A DNA stretch of 49,199 nt, from NCBI GenBank assembly GCA_013538855.1, contig JABXJS010000277.1, forward strand, positions 1 through 49,199, given 5' to 3'. Position 1 is the first letter of the stretch, and every line of letters begins with the position of its first letter. The stretch comes from Herpetosiphonaceae bacterium. Lineage in GTDB: Bacteria > Chloroflexota > Chloroflexia > Chloroflexales > Herpetosiphonaceae. Positions 35,965 to 44,679 of this stretch are shown in pieces. The translations under genes were made by a program, and so were the position numbers. A model generated the notes under the pieces. It saw nothing but the letters and a program-made list of their open reading frames with translations, ran no database searches and was not told the DNA's origin.

Positions 35965-37089
35965 ATGAGCCATCCGATCGTCAGTGCCTGGAACGAGTGG
36001 GATCCGCTAGAAGAAGTCGTTGTCGGCCGAGCCGATTTCGCCTGCTTTGAGCCAAGCGAGCCAGCTTATCGGCCGACGCTGCGCGACCCACAGCTCAGCG
36101 CAGCGCTCAAGTTCCCTTGCGGCCCCAAGCAGCAGGAGATCGTCGACCGCGCCAATCGCGAGCTACAGGGCCTTTGCGACCTGCTCGAGGCCCACGGCGT
36201 CACCGTGCGCCGCCCGCAGCTCCACGACTTCCGCCGCCCAATCGAGACGCCCAACTTCCGCATCGAGCACCAGCTCAGCAGCGTCTGCCCGCGCGATGTG
36301 CTGCTGACCATCGGCCATGAGATCATCGAGGCCCCCATGGCCCGCCGCGCCCGCTTCTTCGAGTACCTGCCCTACCGCTCGATCATCCGCGACTACTGGG
36401 CGCGCGATCAGGCCCTGCAGTGGACCAGCGCGCCGAAGCCGTCGATGGCCAACGGCATGTACCACCCAGAGTTCTGGGACTGGTCGGAGGAGGAGCGCCG
36501 CGAGCGGGCGCAGCACGCCGAGTTCTGCCTAAGCCAGCACGAGGTCGTCTTCGATGCCGCCGACTGTGTGCGTCTGGGGAACGATATCTTTGTGCAGGAG
36601 TCGCTGACCACCAACCGCATGGGCGTCGAGTGGCTGCGCCGCCACTTGGCAGCGCGCGGCCTGCGCGTTCACGCCATCCACTTCCCCAGCGACCTGTTCG
36701 CCGCGCACATCGACTGCACCTTCGTGCCGCTGCGGCCCTATCTGGCGCTGGTCAATCCCGAGCGCCCTATGGCCGCCGCCGCGGAGCGCATGTTCCGCGA
36801 CAACGGCTGGGAGTTTTTGGTCGCGCCTGCGCCTATCAGCAGCAGTCTGTCGCCCTTGTGTCAGGCCAGCCCCTGGCTTGCGCTCAATATCCTGAGCATC
36901 TCGCCAACCGAGGTGATCTGCGAGGAGCAGGAGCGGCCGCTGCATGCGCTGCTGGAGGGCCACGGCTTGACGGTCTACACGCTGCCCTTCCGCCACGTCT
37001 TTGAGTTTGGCGGCGGGTTCCACAGCGCCACGTGGGATATTCGGCGCTCTGGCGCGTGCGCCAGCTACTTCCCGGCGCTCGACGCCTAG
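35965..37089 (+). CDS. Amidinotransferase-family protein with Ser at the catalytic Cys position
   Basis: 374 aa, full length for the glycine/inosamine-phosphate amidinotransferase family. Start motif SAWNEWDPLEEVVVGRAD, then the Asp of the catalytic triad in VFDAADCVRLGNDIF (Asp197) and the His in AAHIDCTF (His248). The C-terminal signature normally reads GGGFHCxTxDxRR with the nucleophilic Cys; here it is GGGFHSATWDIRR, with Ser354 in its place. Amidino transfer from arginine proceeds through a covalent thiouronium on that Cys, so standard chemistry should be impaired. Strong ribosome site GGAGGAGG. It stands alone, 8 kb before the NRPS, so a link to a peptide product is possible but unproven. 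Confidence 0.88.
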   Translation: MSHPIVSAWNEWDPLEEVVVGRADFACFEPSEPAYRPTLRDPQLSAALKFPCGPKQQEIVDRANRELQGLCDLLEAHGVTVRRPQLHDFRRPIETPNFRIEHQLSSVCPRDVLLTIGHEIIEAPMARRARFFEYLPYRSIIRDYWARDQALQWTSAPKPSMANGMYHPEFWDWSEEERRERAQHAEFCLSQHEVVFDAADCVRLGNDIFVQESLTTNRMGVEWLRRHLAARGLRVHAIHFPSDLFAAHIDCTFVPLRPYLALVNPERPMAAAAERMFRDNGWEFLVAPAPISSSLSPLCQASPWLALNILSISPTEVICEEQERPLHALLEGHGLTVYTLPFRHVFEFGGGFHSATWDIRRSGACASYFPALDA

Positions 37090-37589
37090 CCGTAGCTGCG
37101 TGCTGCGGGGCGGCCAGCCAGCGCCTGCCAGAGCTGGTCCGACCGCGATGCGGGGTCGCCAATCGAATGAACGTGCGGGCTAGCACCAGCGCAGGCGCAC
37201 AGCACGCTACGCCGCGCTTAACCACGGCGCTGAATCATCACCATACCTACAGCCACAGCATGCCGTGATATACGAGCGGCCCACTGTGGCGCTGTGTATC
37301 AATTCATAGTATGTCGAGAGAAAAAACAGCATGACCAGCGCCCCAATTGGGCCGCCACAGGCAAAACCACACTCGCGGTGATGGCTGCTTCACCCTAGGT
37401 TGCGAATGTATCGCACTGCACGGCCCACACACACGCTAGGCTAAGGCTGAAAGGCAGTGCGCTGCATGGTCGTGCGCGACGTGCTGCCATCTCCAGTCGC
37501 ACCATGCGCACGCAGCAGCGTTGCCACCATCCGCACGATGTGACCATCGAGAGCGCCGCTGATCGCACAACCGCAAGGTGGGGTTTCCT
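37090..37589. other. 500-bp intergenic region before the P-type ATPase
   Basis: No credible gene. Contains the second copy of the 18-nt dispersed element. I looked for an M-box Mg2+ riboswitch upstream of the transporter and did not find its conserved core. No convincing promoter pair. Confidence 0.5.
37130..37147. repeat. Dispersed intergenic element, copy 2
   Basis: AGAGCTGGTCCGACCGCG, identical to 11102-11119. Here it lies about 40 bp after the amidinotransferase stop. Confidence 0.5.
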
Positions 37590-40250
37590 ATGGATAGCCG
37601 CCCAGCAGCAACAAGCGCGGAGCTATGCTACTGGAGCCAGCCTGCCGCCGCCGTGCTGGACGCGCTGCACAGCAGCAGCAGCGGGCTGAGCGCCGACTCC
37701 GCACGCGCACGTTTGCAGCGTGATGGACCCAATCAACTGCGACCACATCAGGCCGCGCCAGCGATCCAGCTGCTGCTCAGCCAGTTTAAAAATCCGCTCG
37801 TGCTGATCCTCGTGTTTGCTACGGTTGTCTCAGCGTTTGCGCGCGAGTGGATCGACGCCAGCATCGTTCTGCTCATTATCGTAGGCAGTGCACTGCTGAG
37901 CTTTCGGCAGGAGTACCACGCCACGCGCGCCATCGACGCGCTGCGCGCACGCGTAAGCCTGACCGCCAGCGTGCTGCGCGACGGCCAGGCATGCAGCATT
38001 CCAGTCAGCGCCATCGTGAGCGGCGATATCGTGCTACTCACAGCAGGCAGCCTGGTCCCAGCCGACGGGCTGCTGCTGACCGCCAAGGATTGCTTTGTGA
38101 CCGAGGCAGTGCTCACCGGCGAGTCGTTTCCGGTTGAGAAGCAGCCAGGCGTCGTGGCACAGACGGCGCTGCTGGCCGAGCGCAGCAACTGTCTGTTCAT
38201 GGGCACCTCGGTGCGCAGCGGCACCGCCACCATGGTGGTGACACAGACCGGCAGGCGGACGATCTTTGGGCAGCTTGCCGAGCGGCTCGTGCTGCAAGCG
38301 CCTGCGACCCAGTTCGAGCGGGGCATCCGCCACTTCGGGCTGCTGCTGACGCAGGCGATGGTGATTATGGTGCTGCTGATCATCACGATCAACACGCTGG
38401 CCGCCAAGCCAGCCATCGAGTCGCTGCTCTTTGCGATCGCCCTCGCCGTCGGTCTCGCCCCCGAGCTGCTGCCAGCGATTTTGAGCATGACGCTGGCCCA
38501 TGGTGCGCAGCGCATGGCGGCCCAAGGCGTGATCGTGCGCCAGCTCAGCGCTATCGAAAACTTCGGCAGCATGGACGTGCTGTGCACCGACAAAACCGGC
38601 ACGCTCACAGAGGGCAGTGTGTGTCTTGACGCAGCGCTCGACCCCGACGGCCAGCCAGCTGCTGACGTGCTCCATGCAGCGGCGCTCAACGCGCTGCTCC
38701 AGACCGGGCTGAGCAATCCGCTCGACGCCGCGCTGGTAGCCGCCGCAGCGCAGATCGACCCCAGCGACCAGCGGAAGATCGATGAGATCCCCTATGACTT
38801 CGAGCGCAAGCGGCTCAGCGTGGTGGTCGCAGAGGCCGACGGTGCGCGCCGCATGATCACCAAAGGTGCGCTAGAGCCACTGCTCGCAATCTGCACGCAC
38901 ATGCAGCCCAGCGCAGCGAGCGCACGCGACAGCCAAGCATCACAGCCGCACGTGCCCCCCATGCGCCTCGATAGCCAGCGCCGGGCTGCGCTCGTGGCCC
39001 AGTATGAGGAGTGGGGCGCAGCGGGCTTTCGTGTGCTCGGTGTGGCCGTCAAAGCGCTGGACGGGGCAGCAGCGCCGCAGCGCTACACCCGTGCTGACGA
39101 GCAGGAGCTGACCTTTATCGGCTATCTCCGCTTCCGCGACCCACCGAAGGCCGACGCGCGTGCGACAATCAACGACCTTGCGCAGCTCGGCGTGCAGATC
39201 AAAGTTATCACCGGCGACAACCGGCGTGTAGCCCAATATGTGGCGCGCCAAGTCGGGCTAGCCGCCGAGCCAATCCTGACCGGCGCTGATCTGCACATGC
39301 TCAGCGATGAGGCGCTCTGGCACAGTGCCGAGCAGACCAGCCTATTTGTTGAAGTGGAGCCGCAGCAGAAGGAGCGCATCATCCAGGCGCTGCGCAAAAT
39401 GAGCCATGTGGTTGGCTACCTCGGCGACGGCATCAACGATGCGCCAGCGCTGCACGCTGCCGATGTCGGCATCTCGGTGGACAGCGCCGTCGATGTGGCC
39501 AAGGAGGCCGCGACCTTCGTGCTGCTGAACCATGACCTGCGCGTGCTGCACGACGGCATCCAAGAGGGCCGCCAAACGTTCGCCAACACGCTTAAGTACA
39601 TCTTTACAACCACCAGCGCGAACTTCGGCAATATGCTCAGCATGGCCGCGATGTCGCTCTTTTTGCCATTCCTGCCGCTGCTGGCCAAGCAGATCCTGCT
39701 CAACAACTTCCTATCTGATGTGCCAGCCATGAGCATCGCCAGCGACAGCGTTGATCGTGAGCTGATCGAGCGCCCGCGCGGCTGGGATATTGGCTTTATC
39801 CGCGCCTTTATGCTGTGGTTTGGGCTGGCCAGCAGCGCCTTCGACCTGCTGACCTTTGGCCTGCTGCTGTTTGTATTTCACAGCGCGCCGGAGATATTCC
39901 GTACCGGCTGGTTTGTCGAGTCGCTGCTCACCGAGCTGGTAATTGCGCTGGTTGTGCGCACCAGACGCCCGTTCTACCGCAGTCGGCCTGGCCGGGCGTT
40001 ATGGCGCTCAACGCTATTGATTGGCAGCATCACGCTCGCCCTGCCCTACCTGCCCTTGAGCGATCTGCTGGGCCTCCAGCCGCTGCCGCCAGGGCTGCTC
40101 CTTGCGCTGCTCGGCATCACAGCAGCCTACGTTGCAGCCGTAGAGCTGATCAAGCGGCTCTTCTACCGACGCTATGCGCTGTCGCCGTCTGCTGCCGTGC
40201 CGCAGCCTGCGCCCAAGCGCGACCACGGCCAGCGCCACGTGCAGCCCTAG
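37590..40250 (+). CDS. P-type ATPase, MgtA-like (P3B) magnesium transporter
   Basis: 886 aa. Actuator motif LTGESFPVEKQ, phosphorylation site DKTGTLT with Asp334, nucleotide-binding ITKGALEPLL, and hinge GDGINDAPAL. The M4 segment LAVGLAPELLPAILSM matches the PEMLPM-type motif of MgtA, and M6 has NNFLSDVPAMSIASDSVD, also P3B-like. About ten transmembrane helices. It probably imports Mg2+; transport of another divalent ion is possible. An in-frame GTG at 37578 is possible, but the ATG at 37590 has AAGGTGGGG at proper distance. It converges on the next gene and their stops overlap by 4 bp. No MgtC or CorA neighbour. Confidence 0.9.
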   Translation: MDSRPAATSAELCYWSQPAAAVLDALHSSSSGLSADSARARLQRDGPNQLRPHQAAPAIQLLLSQFKNPLVLILVFATVVSAFAREWIDASIVLLIIVGSALLSFRQEYHATRAIDALRARVSLTASVLRDGQACSIPVSAIVSGDIVLLTAGSLVPADGLLLTAKDCFVTEAVLTGESFPVEKQPGVVAQTALLAERSNCLFMGTSVRSGTATMVVTQTGRRTIFGQLAERLVLQAPATQFERGIRHFGLLLTQAMVIMVLLIITINTLAAKPAIESLLFAIALAVGLAPELLPAILSMTLAHGAQRMAAQGVIVRQLSAIENFGSMDVLCTDKTGTLTEGSVCLDAALDPDGQPAADVLHAAALNALLQTGLSNPLDAALVAAAAQIDPSDQRKIDEIPYDFERKRLSVVVAEADGARRMITKGALEPLLAICTHMQPSAASARDSQASQPHVPPMRLDSQRRAALVAQYEEWGAAGFRVLGVAVKALDGAAAPQRYTRADEQELTFIGYLRFRDPPKADARATINDLAQLGVQIKVITGDNRRVAQYVARQVGLAAEPILTGADLHMLSDEALWHSAEQTSLFVEVEPQQKERIIQALRKMSHVVGYLGDGINDAPALHAADVGISVDSAVDVAKEAATFVLLNHDLRVLHDGIQEGRQTFANTLKYIFTTTSANFGNMLSMAAMSLFLPFLPLLAKQILLNNFLSDVPAMSIASDSVDRELIERPRGWDIGFIRAFMLWFGLASSAFDLLTFGLLLFVFHSAPEIFRTGWFVESLLTELVIALVVRTRRPFYRSRPGRALWRSTLLIGSITLALPYLPLSDLLGLQPLPPGLLLALLGITAAYVAAVELIKRLFYRRYALSPSAAVPQPAPKRDHGQRHVQP

Positions 40251-40858
40251 CGCCACCGAGCCGCCAGCACCATGCGATGGCAGACGAGCGTGTCCCAAAA
40301 CTCGCGCTGCAGCGGATCGCTGTAGGCCACGCCAGCGGGCATCGCGACGTAGCTGGTGCCCCGGGCATCGAAGCTGGTGTGCTGCTGCTGAAAGGCGTGC
40401 AGCGCCGGATCGGCCAGCACAAACACACCGGCGGCATACAGCGGCTCCAGCAGCGCGGCCATGCGCTGGTAGTCGCCGGAGTAGGCGGTGTATGGCGGCG
40501 GCGCAGTCGCCAGCAGCTGCTGGAGCGCAGGGTAGCTGCCCCAGGGCGGCTTGCTCGTCATCACAAAAGCCAGCACGCCGAGCACATCGACGGCGTCGGC
40601 GCGGCCGCCGGGGGCAAAGTTGGCCCGCACATGGCGACCGTCGTCCTGGTTGTCGAAGTCGCACTCTAGGCCGTGGAAGAAGTAGCGCCAGGCGGTGCCA
40701 GGAATAAAGCCTGGCTGCGGGCGCTCGCGACACCAGCGGTAAAACACAGCGCGCGGCTCGATGCGCCAGGCTGCCGCAAGCAGCGCCACCATCTCTGTCT
40801 GCCGCACCAGCGCCTCGCGGCAGGCGGCCAGCACATTCCGATCAACTGCATCGTTCAT
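40247..40858 (-). CDS. Small protein with DUF6896-like pattern
   Basis: 203 aa, soluble. The core AWRYFFHGLECDFDNQDD...HVRANFAPGGRADAVDVLGVLAFV resembles the FHGxGC...VxFxFxPxGRxDxxD pattern of DUF6896, a family of unknown function; this is a pattern match by eye. No signal peptide or membrane helix. The start at 40858 follows AGGAGCGGAGCT. It overlaps the 3' end of the P-type ATPase by 4 bp on the opposite strand. Confidence 0.65.
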   Translation of the reverse strand: MNDAVDRNVLAACREALVRQTEMVALLAAAWRIEPRAVFYRWCRERPQPGFIPGTAWRYFFHGLECDFDNQDDGRHVRANFAPGGRADAVDVLGVLAFVMTSKPPWGSYPALQQLLATAPPPYTAYSGDYQRMAALLEPLYAAGVFVLADPALHAFQQQHTSFDARGTSYVAMPAGVAYSDPLQREFWDTLVCHRMVLAARWR

Positions 40859-41353
40859 AGCTCCGCTCCTGTTCTTCTAGCCAGAGGCGCTAGTTTAGCA
40901 GAGATACGACACTGCCCCGTACAGCCATCAGCGTCTACGCCCAACCTGCGCGCTTGTATGCGCCAGTTACATAGAATAGAAAAATCGGCCAGTGCTTAAT
41001 CAGCACCCCTGCTGCGGCCAACCCTGGCTGTGCTCGGTTCGGCCATGCCAGCGGCCAGCGTGCTAGCCGCGCCTGATGCATCGTGCAGCGTTGTACCGCG
41101 TGCTGCGGCTGATTGCCGCAACACCAGCCAGCGATCATCAGCGCACATGCGCGCAGCACGCAGGTTGGTTAAGCAGAAGGTGGACGAATAGCCTCTTGAC
41201 AGGCGTGGTAGCCACGTGTATTGTAGCCACATCTACAAAAATCCTTAAGCTAACCTAAAAACTGCTGGCAGCAGATACGTCGTTGAACACTGGCCGCATC
41301 ACGGTGCAGCGCCAGTACCCTGTGTTGTTCCGTGTATGCCAAAGGAGGTCGTC
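40859..41353. other. 495-bp divergent intergenic region
   Basis: No credible gene. Apart from the promoter at 41196-41224 it holds a near-perfect 9-bp hairpin (TGCTGCGGC TGATT GCCGCAACA at 41101-41123). Nothing else recognised. Confidence 0.5.
41196..41231 (+). promoter_or_regulatory. Promoter of the BMP-STAS operon with operator-like palindrome
   Basis: TTGACA (41196-41201) is a perfect -35; a 17-bp spacer leads to TATTGT (41219-41224). The spacer holds CGTGGTAGCCACG (41204-41216), a perfect inverted repeat, and GTAGCCAC recurs at 41224-41231 over the -10. A repressor bound there would block RNA polymerase. Confidence 0.65.
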
Positions 41354-42349
41354 ATGGATCGCCAACCGCGGGTATGGATTCTCGGACTGATCATCAGCGT
41401 GCTGCTTGCAGGCTGTGGCACGGCGGACACGTCCAACAGCGCGACACCAGCTGCCAGCAGCGCTGGAGCCTTCAAAGTTGCCATGATTCTGCCAGGCACC
41501 ATCGACGACAAAGCCTGGAGTCAGGCGGGCTACGAGGGCCTCAAGCTGATTCAGGACGAGCTTGGTGCCACCATCGCCTACAGCGAAAATGTAGCCGATG
41601 CCGCTGCGGAGCAGGCGCTGCGCACCTATGCCGAGCAGGGCTACAACTTCATCGTCGCCCACGGCGGGCAGTACATCCAGCCTGCCGAGGCCGCCGCCGC
41701 CGCCTACCCGCGCACAAAGTTCGCTGTGGTGGCGAGCTACCCCGGCAACAACGCCAACCTCGGCGCACTGAGCTTCCGCGATAGCGAAATCGGCTACCTG
41801 GCTGGCGTTGTCGCTGGCCTCAAAACCACCTCCAACACCATCGCCTTCATCGGCGGCGAAGAGTACCCGCACACCAAAGAAGAGGCCACCTTCTTCGAGC
41901 GCGGCGCGCACGCCATCAACCCCAACATCAAGGTCAACGTCGCCTGGGTTGGCTCATGGAGCGATCGCGAGCGCACGCGCGTCATCGCGCAGCAGCAGGT
42001 CGATGCAGGTGCCGATGTGCTGCTCGCCAACGTCAACGAGGCCAGCCAAGAGATCTTCGCCATCGCCCAGCAGACCCAGCACTACGCCATTGCCTGGTCC
42101 TGGGATCAGCACGAGCTTGCGCCCGCTGCGATCCTCACCAGCGCCGTCCAAGAAACCCCGGTGCTGCTGCTGCGCGGAGCCACCCTCGTGCAGCAAGGCC
42201 GCTGGGAGGGCAAGCAGTACAAGTTTGGCCTGCGCGACGGTGCCCAGTCGCTGGCCCCCTTCTACAACATGCTCACGTCAGATGAAGAGACCAGAGTTAA
42301 GGCTGTGCAGAACGATATTGTGACCGGCAAGCTTGTGCTCGCACCGTAG
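41354..42349 (+). CDS. BMP/PnrA-family substrate-binding lipoprotein
   Basis: 331 aa. Lipobox VLLAGC with Cys21 after a hydrophobic signal. The mature part matches the basic membrane protein family: FKVAMILPGTIDDKAWSQAGYEG, an ENVADAAAEQALRTYAEQGYNFIVAHG segment, LAGVVAGLKTTSNTIAFIGG and LANVNEASQEIFAIAQQ. BMP proteins bind nucleosides or similar ligands for ABC transporters or sensors. No permease or ATPase gene is next to it; the next gene, 20 bp on, is a membrane sensor, so it may present ligand to that sensor. RBS AAAGGAGGT. Confidence 0.9.
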   Translation: MDRQPRVWILGLIISVLLAGCGTADTSNSATPAASSAGAFKVAMILPGTIDDKAWSQAGYEGLKLIQDELGATIAYSENVADAAAEQALRTYAEQGYNFIVAHGGQYIQPAEAAAAAYPRTKFAVVASYPGNNANLGALSFRDSEIGYLAGVVAGLKTTSNTIAFIGGEEYPHTKEEATFFERGAHAINPNIKVNVAWVGSWSDRERTRVIAQQQVDAGADVLLANVNEASQEIFAIAQQTQHYAIAWSWDQHELAPAAILTSAVQETPVLLLRGATLVQQGRWEGKQYKFGLRDGAQSLAPFYNMLTSDEETRVKAVQNDIVTGKLVLAP

Positions 42350-42369
42350 CGATTGCAGAAGGAGCGCCT

Positions 42370-44307
42370 ATGAAACAGCAGATGAGCGAGCCAACCGGCA
42401 CCAGCCAGCGCGGGCAACGCCGCTGGAGCATCTCAATCGCCGTCCAGCTCCGCTATGGGCTTGTCGCCCTGGTGGGACTAGCGCTGCTCATCACCGGCGG
42501 CGTGCTGATCTACGTCAGCTTCCAGGCCCAGCTGGTGCAGGTGCAGACAGCGCAGGAGGCGCGCAGCCGCCAGGCAGCCGGCGATATCGACAACTATATG
42601 GACGATCTGCACCGCGGGCTGAACTATCTCGCCCGTGTGCGCGGCCTGACTGATCTCCCGCAGGCGACCCAGCAGCGCTTCCTCGAAGCGCTCACGCGCC
42701 ACAACGACGCCTATGAGCAGCTGACGCTGCTTGATCAGAGCGGACAGGTCGTTGTTTCGGTCGCGCCGCCGGGCCTGGAGCCGCTGCGCACCAGCCAGGC
42801 CGCCTCGCCGCTCTTCCAGCAGGCTGTGCTTCAGCAGGAGGACGCTGTTGGCGCGGTGGAGATTGACCAGGCTAGCGGCGCACAAACGCTGCTGCTCGCC
42901 GTACCGGTGCGCAGCGAGCAGGATGAGGTGGCGGGCGCACTGCTCGCGCGCATCAATCTCAACTTTCTCGGCTTTGTTGTAGCGCAAACGAACGTCGGCA
43001 CCACTGGCTATGTCTACATCGTCGATAACCGTGGCGTCTTGGTGGCAGCCAAGACACGCCGTGCCGATGCACGCACGCTCGAAGATCTGTCAGATCGCCC
43101 ATTCTTCCCGCGCATTACGTCGGCGATCGCGGTGCCACCAGCCACCTACATTGGGCTAAACAGCCAAGAGGTGCTCGGATCAACCGCGCCAATCCGCAGC
43201 CTTGGCTGGAATGTGGTGGTCGAGCTTCCGACCAGCGAGGTCTATGCGGTGCTCTACAGGATGCTGTGGGTGATGGGCGCAGCGCTGTTGATCACGGTCC
43301 TGCTGGCAGTAGCGCTCGGCATCCTCTACGCCCGCCAGATCGTCATGCCGCTGCAGCGGCTGACCAACGCTGCCGAAAGCATCAGCGCAGGCAATCTCGC
43401 TGTGACGGTGCCTGCGCGCAGGCGCAACGAGCTAGGCGTGCTTGGCGCGGCCTTCAATCACATGACGACCCAGGTGCGTAACCTCATCGAGACATTGCAG
43501 CGCGAGCGCAATCTCACCGCCGTGGTGCTCGACAGCGCCGGGGCAATGATGGTCATGCTCGATCAGCACGGCCGCATCCTGCACTCAAACCACACCAGCG
43601 AGCAGCTGGTTGGGGCCGAGGACAGCCTAGAGGGGCAGCTCTTTTGGGAGGTCTTTATCGTGCCAGCCGAGGCCGACGCATTTCGCCAAGCGTTTGCGCA
43701 CATCCCCACGAGCCAGACGCCGCAGAGCTTCGAGAACCACCTGCTGCGCGCCGACGGCCAGGAGCGCCTGATCGCCTGGAATCACACCGTGCTGCACAAC
43801 AAGGACGACGCGGGCCTCTCGATCATCAGCTCGGGCCTGGACATCACCGAGCGCAAGCGCGCCGAGGAGCAGCGCGCCCACATTCAAGCGCAGATCATCA
43901 GCGCCCAAGCCGCCACCTTGGCCGAGCTGTCCACGCCGCTCATCCCGATCAGCGACTCGGTGATGGTGATGCCGCTCATCGGCGCACTCGATGAGCAGCG
44001 CACTCAGCTGGTGATGGAGACCTTGCTGCACGGCCTGGAGGCCAACCACGCCCGTATTGTCGTGCTCGATATCACTGGCGTGCCAATCATCGACACCTAC
44101 GTCGCCAATATGCTGATCCAGACCGCCCAGGCTGTGCGCCTGCTCGGCGCAGAGATAGTGCTCACCGGCATCCGCCCCGAGGTCGCCCAGACCCTCGTTG
44201 GCCTCGGCATCGACTTGAGCACCATCACCTCCAGCGGCACCCTCCAGAGCGGCATCGCCGCCGTGCTCAGCCGCAACACCGCCCGCCTGCGCCAGCGCGC
44301 CAACTAG
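42370..44307 (+). CDS. dCache-HAMP-PAS-STAS membrane sensor (RsbR-like output)
   Basis: 645 aa. Transmembrane helices at about 31-52 and 297-318 flank an extracellular double-Cache domain (GYVYIVDNRGVLVAAKTRR, SLGWNVVVELPTSEVYAVL). Then HAMP (MPLQRLTNAAESISAGNLAV), a coiled coil, PAS (about 378-495, ending SGLDITERKRAEEQR) and a STAS domain (about 520-640) preceded by AATLAELSTPLIPISDSVMVMPLIG, the RsbR-type junction. STAS holds LDITGVPIIDTYVANMLIQ and LTGIRPEVAQTL, where RsbR proteins have their phosphorylatable Thr residues. No kinase or MCP domain: output would be protein-protein signalling of stressosome type. Downstream sigma-factor control genes are not in the window. Co-transcribed with the BMP lipoprotein; terminator follows. 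Confidence 0.9.
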   Translation: MKQQMSEPTGTSQRGQRRWSISIAVQLRYGLVALVGLALLITGGVLIYVSFQAQLVQVQTAQEARSRQAAGDIDNYMDDLHRGLNYLARVRGLTDLPQATQQRFLEALTRHNDAYEQLTLLDQSGQVVVSVAPPGLEPLRTSQAASPLFQQAVLQQEDAVGAVEIDQASGAQTLLLAVPVRSEQDEVAGALLARINLNFLGFVVAQTNVGTTGYVYIVDNRGVLVAAKTRRADARTLEDLSDRPFFPRITSAIAVPPATYIGLNSQEVLGSTAPIRSLGWNVVVELPTSEVYAVLYRMLWVMGAALLITVLLAVALGILYARQIVMPLQRLTNAAESISAGNLAVTVPARRRNELGVLGAAFNHMTTQVRNLIETLQRERNLTAVVLDSAGAMMVMLDQHGRILHSNHTSEQLVGAEDSLEGQLFWEVFIVPAEADAFRQAFAHIPTSQTPQSFENHLLRADGQERLIAWNHTVLHNKDDAGLSIISSGLDITERKRAEEQRAHIQAQIISAQAATLAELSTPLIPISDSVMVMPLIGALDEQRTQLVMETLLHGLEANHARIVVLDITGVPIIDTYVANMLIQTAQAVRLLGAEIVLTGIRPEVAQTLVGLGIDLSTITSSGTLQSGIAAVLSRNTARLRQRAN

Positions 44308-44313
44308 CCGCCA

Positions 44314-44345
44314 GCAGCACAGCGCCAGCCTTGGCGCTGTGCTGC
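44314..44345 (+). terminator. Terminator of the BMP-STAS operon
   Basis: A perfect 14-bp stem (GCAGCACAGCGCCA / TGGCGCTGTGCTGC) with loop GCCT begins 7 bp after the STAS gene stop. Confidence 0.8.
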
Positions 44346-44529
44346 GCAACGCCCCACCGCAGCCGATACACGCATCCTCAGCCGCATCTGCGCTCATATC
44401 ACCTCATGCTGTAGACCCACCAGTGGCTCGGCGGGTTTTGGGCGCAGCCCCACGCCTCTGGCCAAGTGCCACCCTGCACATACGCTAGCGGTAGTTCACA
44501 TCGAAACAATCTCAGCACAGATCTTTGAC

Positions 44530-44613
44530 ACTTTTTGTATCTTTTGGCCCCAAAACGAGCACTCTGCAGGATTGACACCAGAATCTGGCAGACTTTTGTA
44601 TGACTTTTTGTAT
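44530..44613 (+). repeat. Three ACTTTTTGTAT boxes
   Basis: ACTTTTTGTAT at 44530-44540 and 44603-44613, and ACTTTTGTAT (one T fewer) at 44592-44601. The last two start 11 bp apart, one helical turn, suggesting a cooperative binding site. Confidence 0.5.
44572..44601 (+). promoter_or_regulatory. Promoter with operator-like spacer upstream of the NRPS
   Basis: TTGACA (44572-44577), 18-bp spacer, TTGTAT (44596-44601). The perfect palindrome CCAGAATCTGG (44578-44588) fills the first part of the spacer. It would transcribe the 22-codon ORF and possibly the NRPS. Confidence 0.45.
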
Positions 44614-44679
44614 ATGTGATGAGGTTCCAGATTCGGCGCGGAACACCGTATCATAGAGGGGCAAGAAAGGACTGATCAC

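Noticed and set aside
37330-37430. c-di-GMP-I-like riboswitch fragments (AGGCAAAACC and GGTTGCGAA) upstream of the Mg2+ ATPase
   Set aside because: The central conserved GACGCAAAGCC strand and the tetraloop arrangement are missing and the gene is not a typical target. Probably coincidence.
37090-37589. M-box magnesium riboswitch before the MgtA-like gene
   Set aside because: I searched for the conserved GTTAGGTGAGGC-type core and the pairing arms and did not see them.
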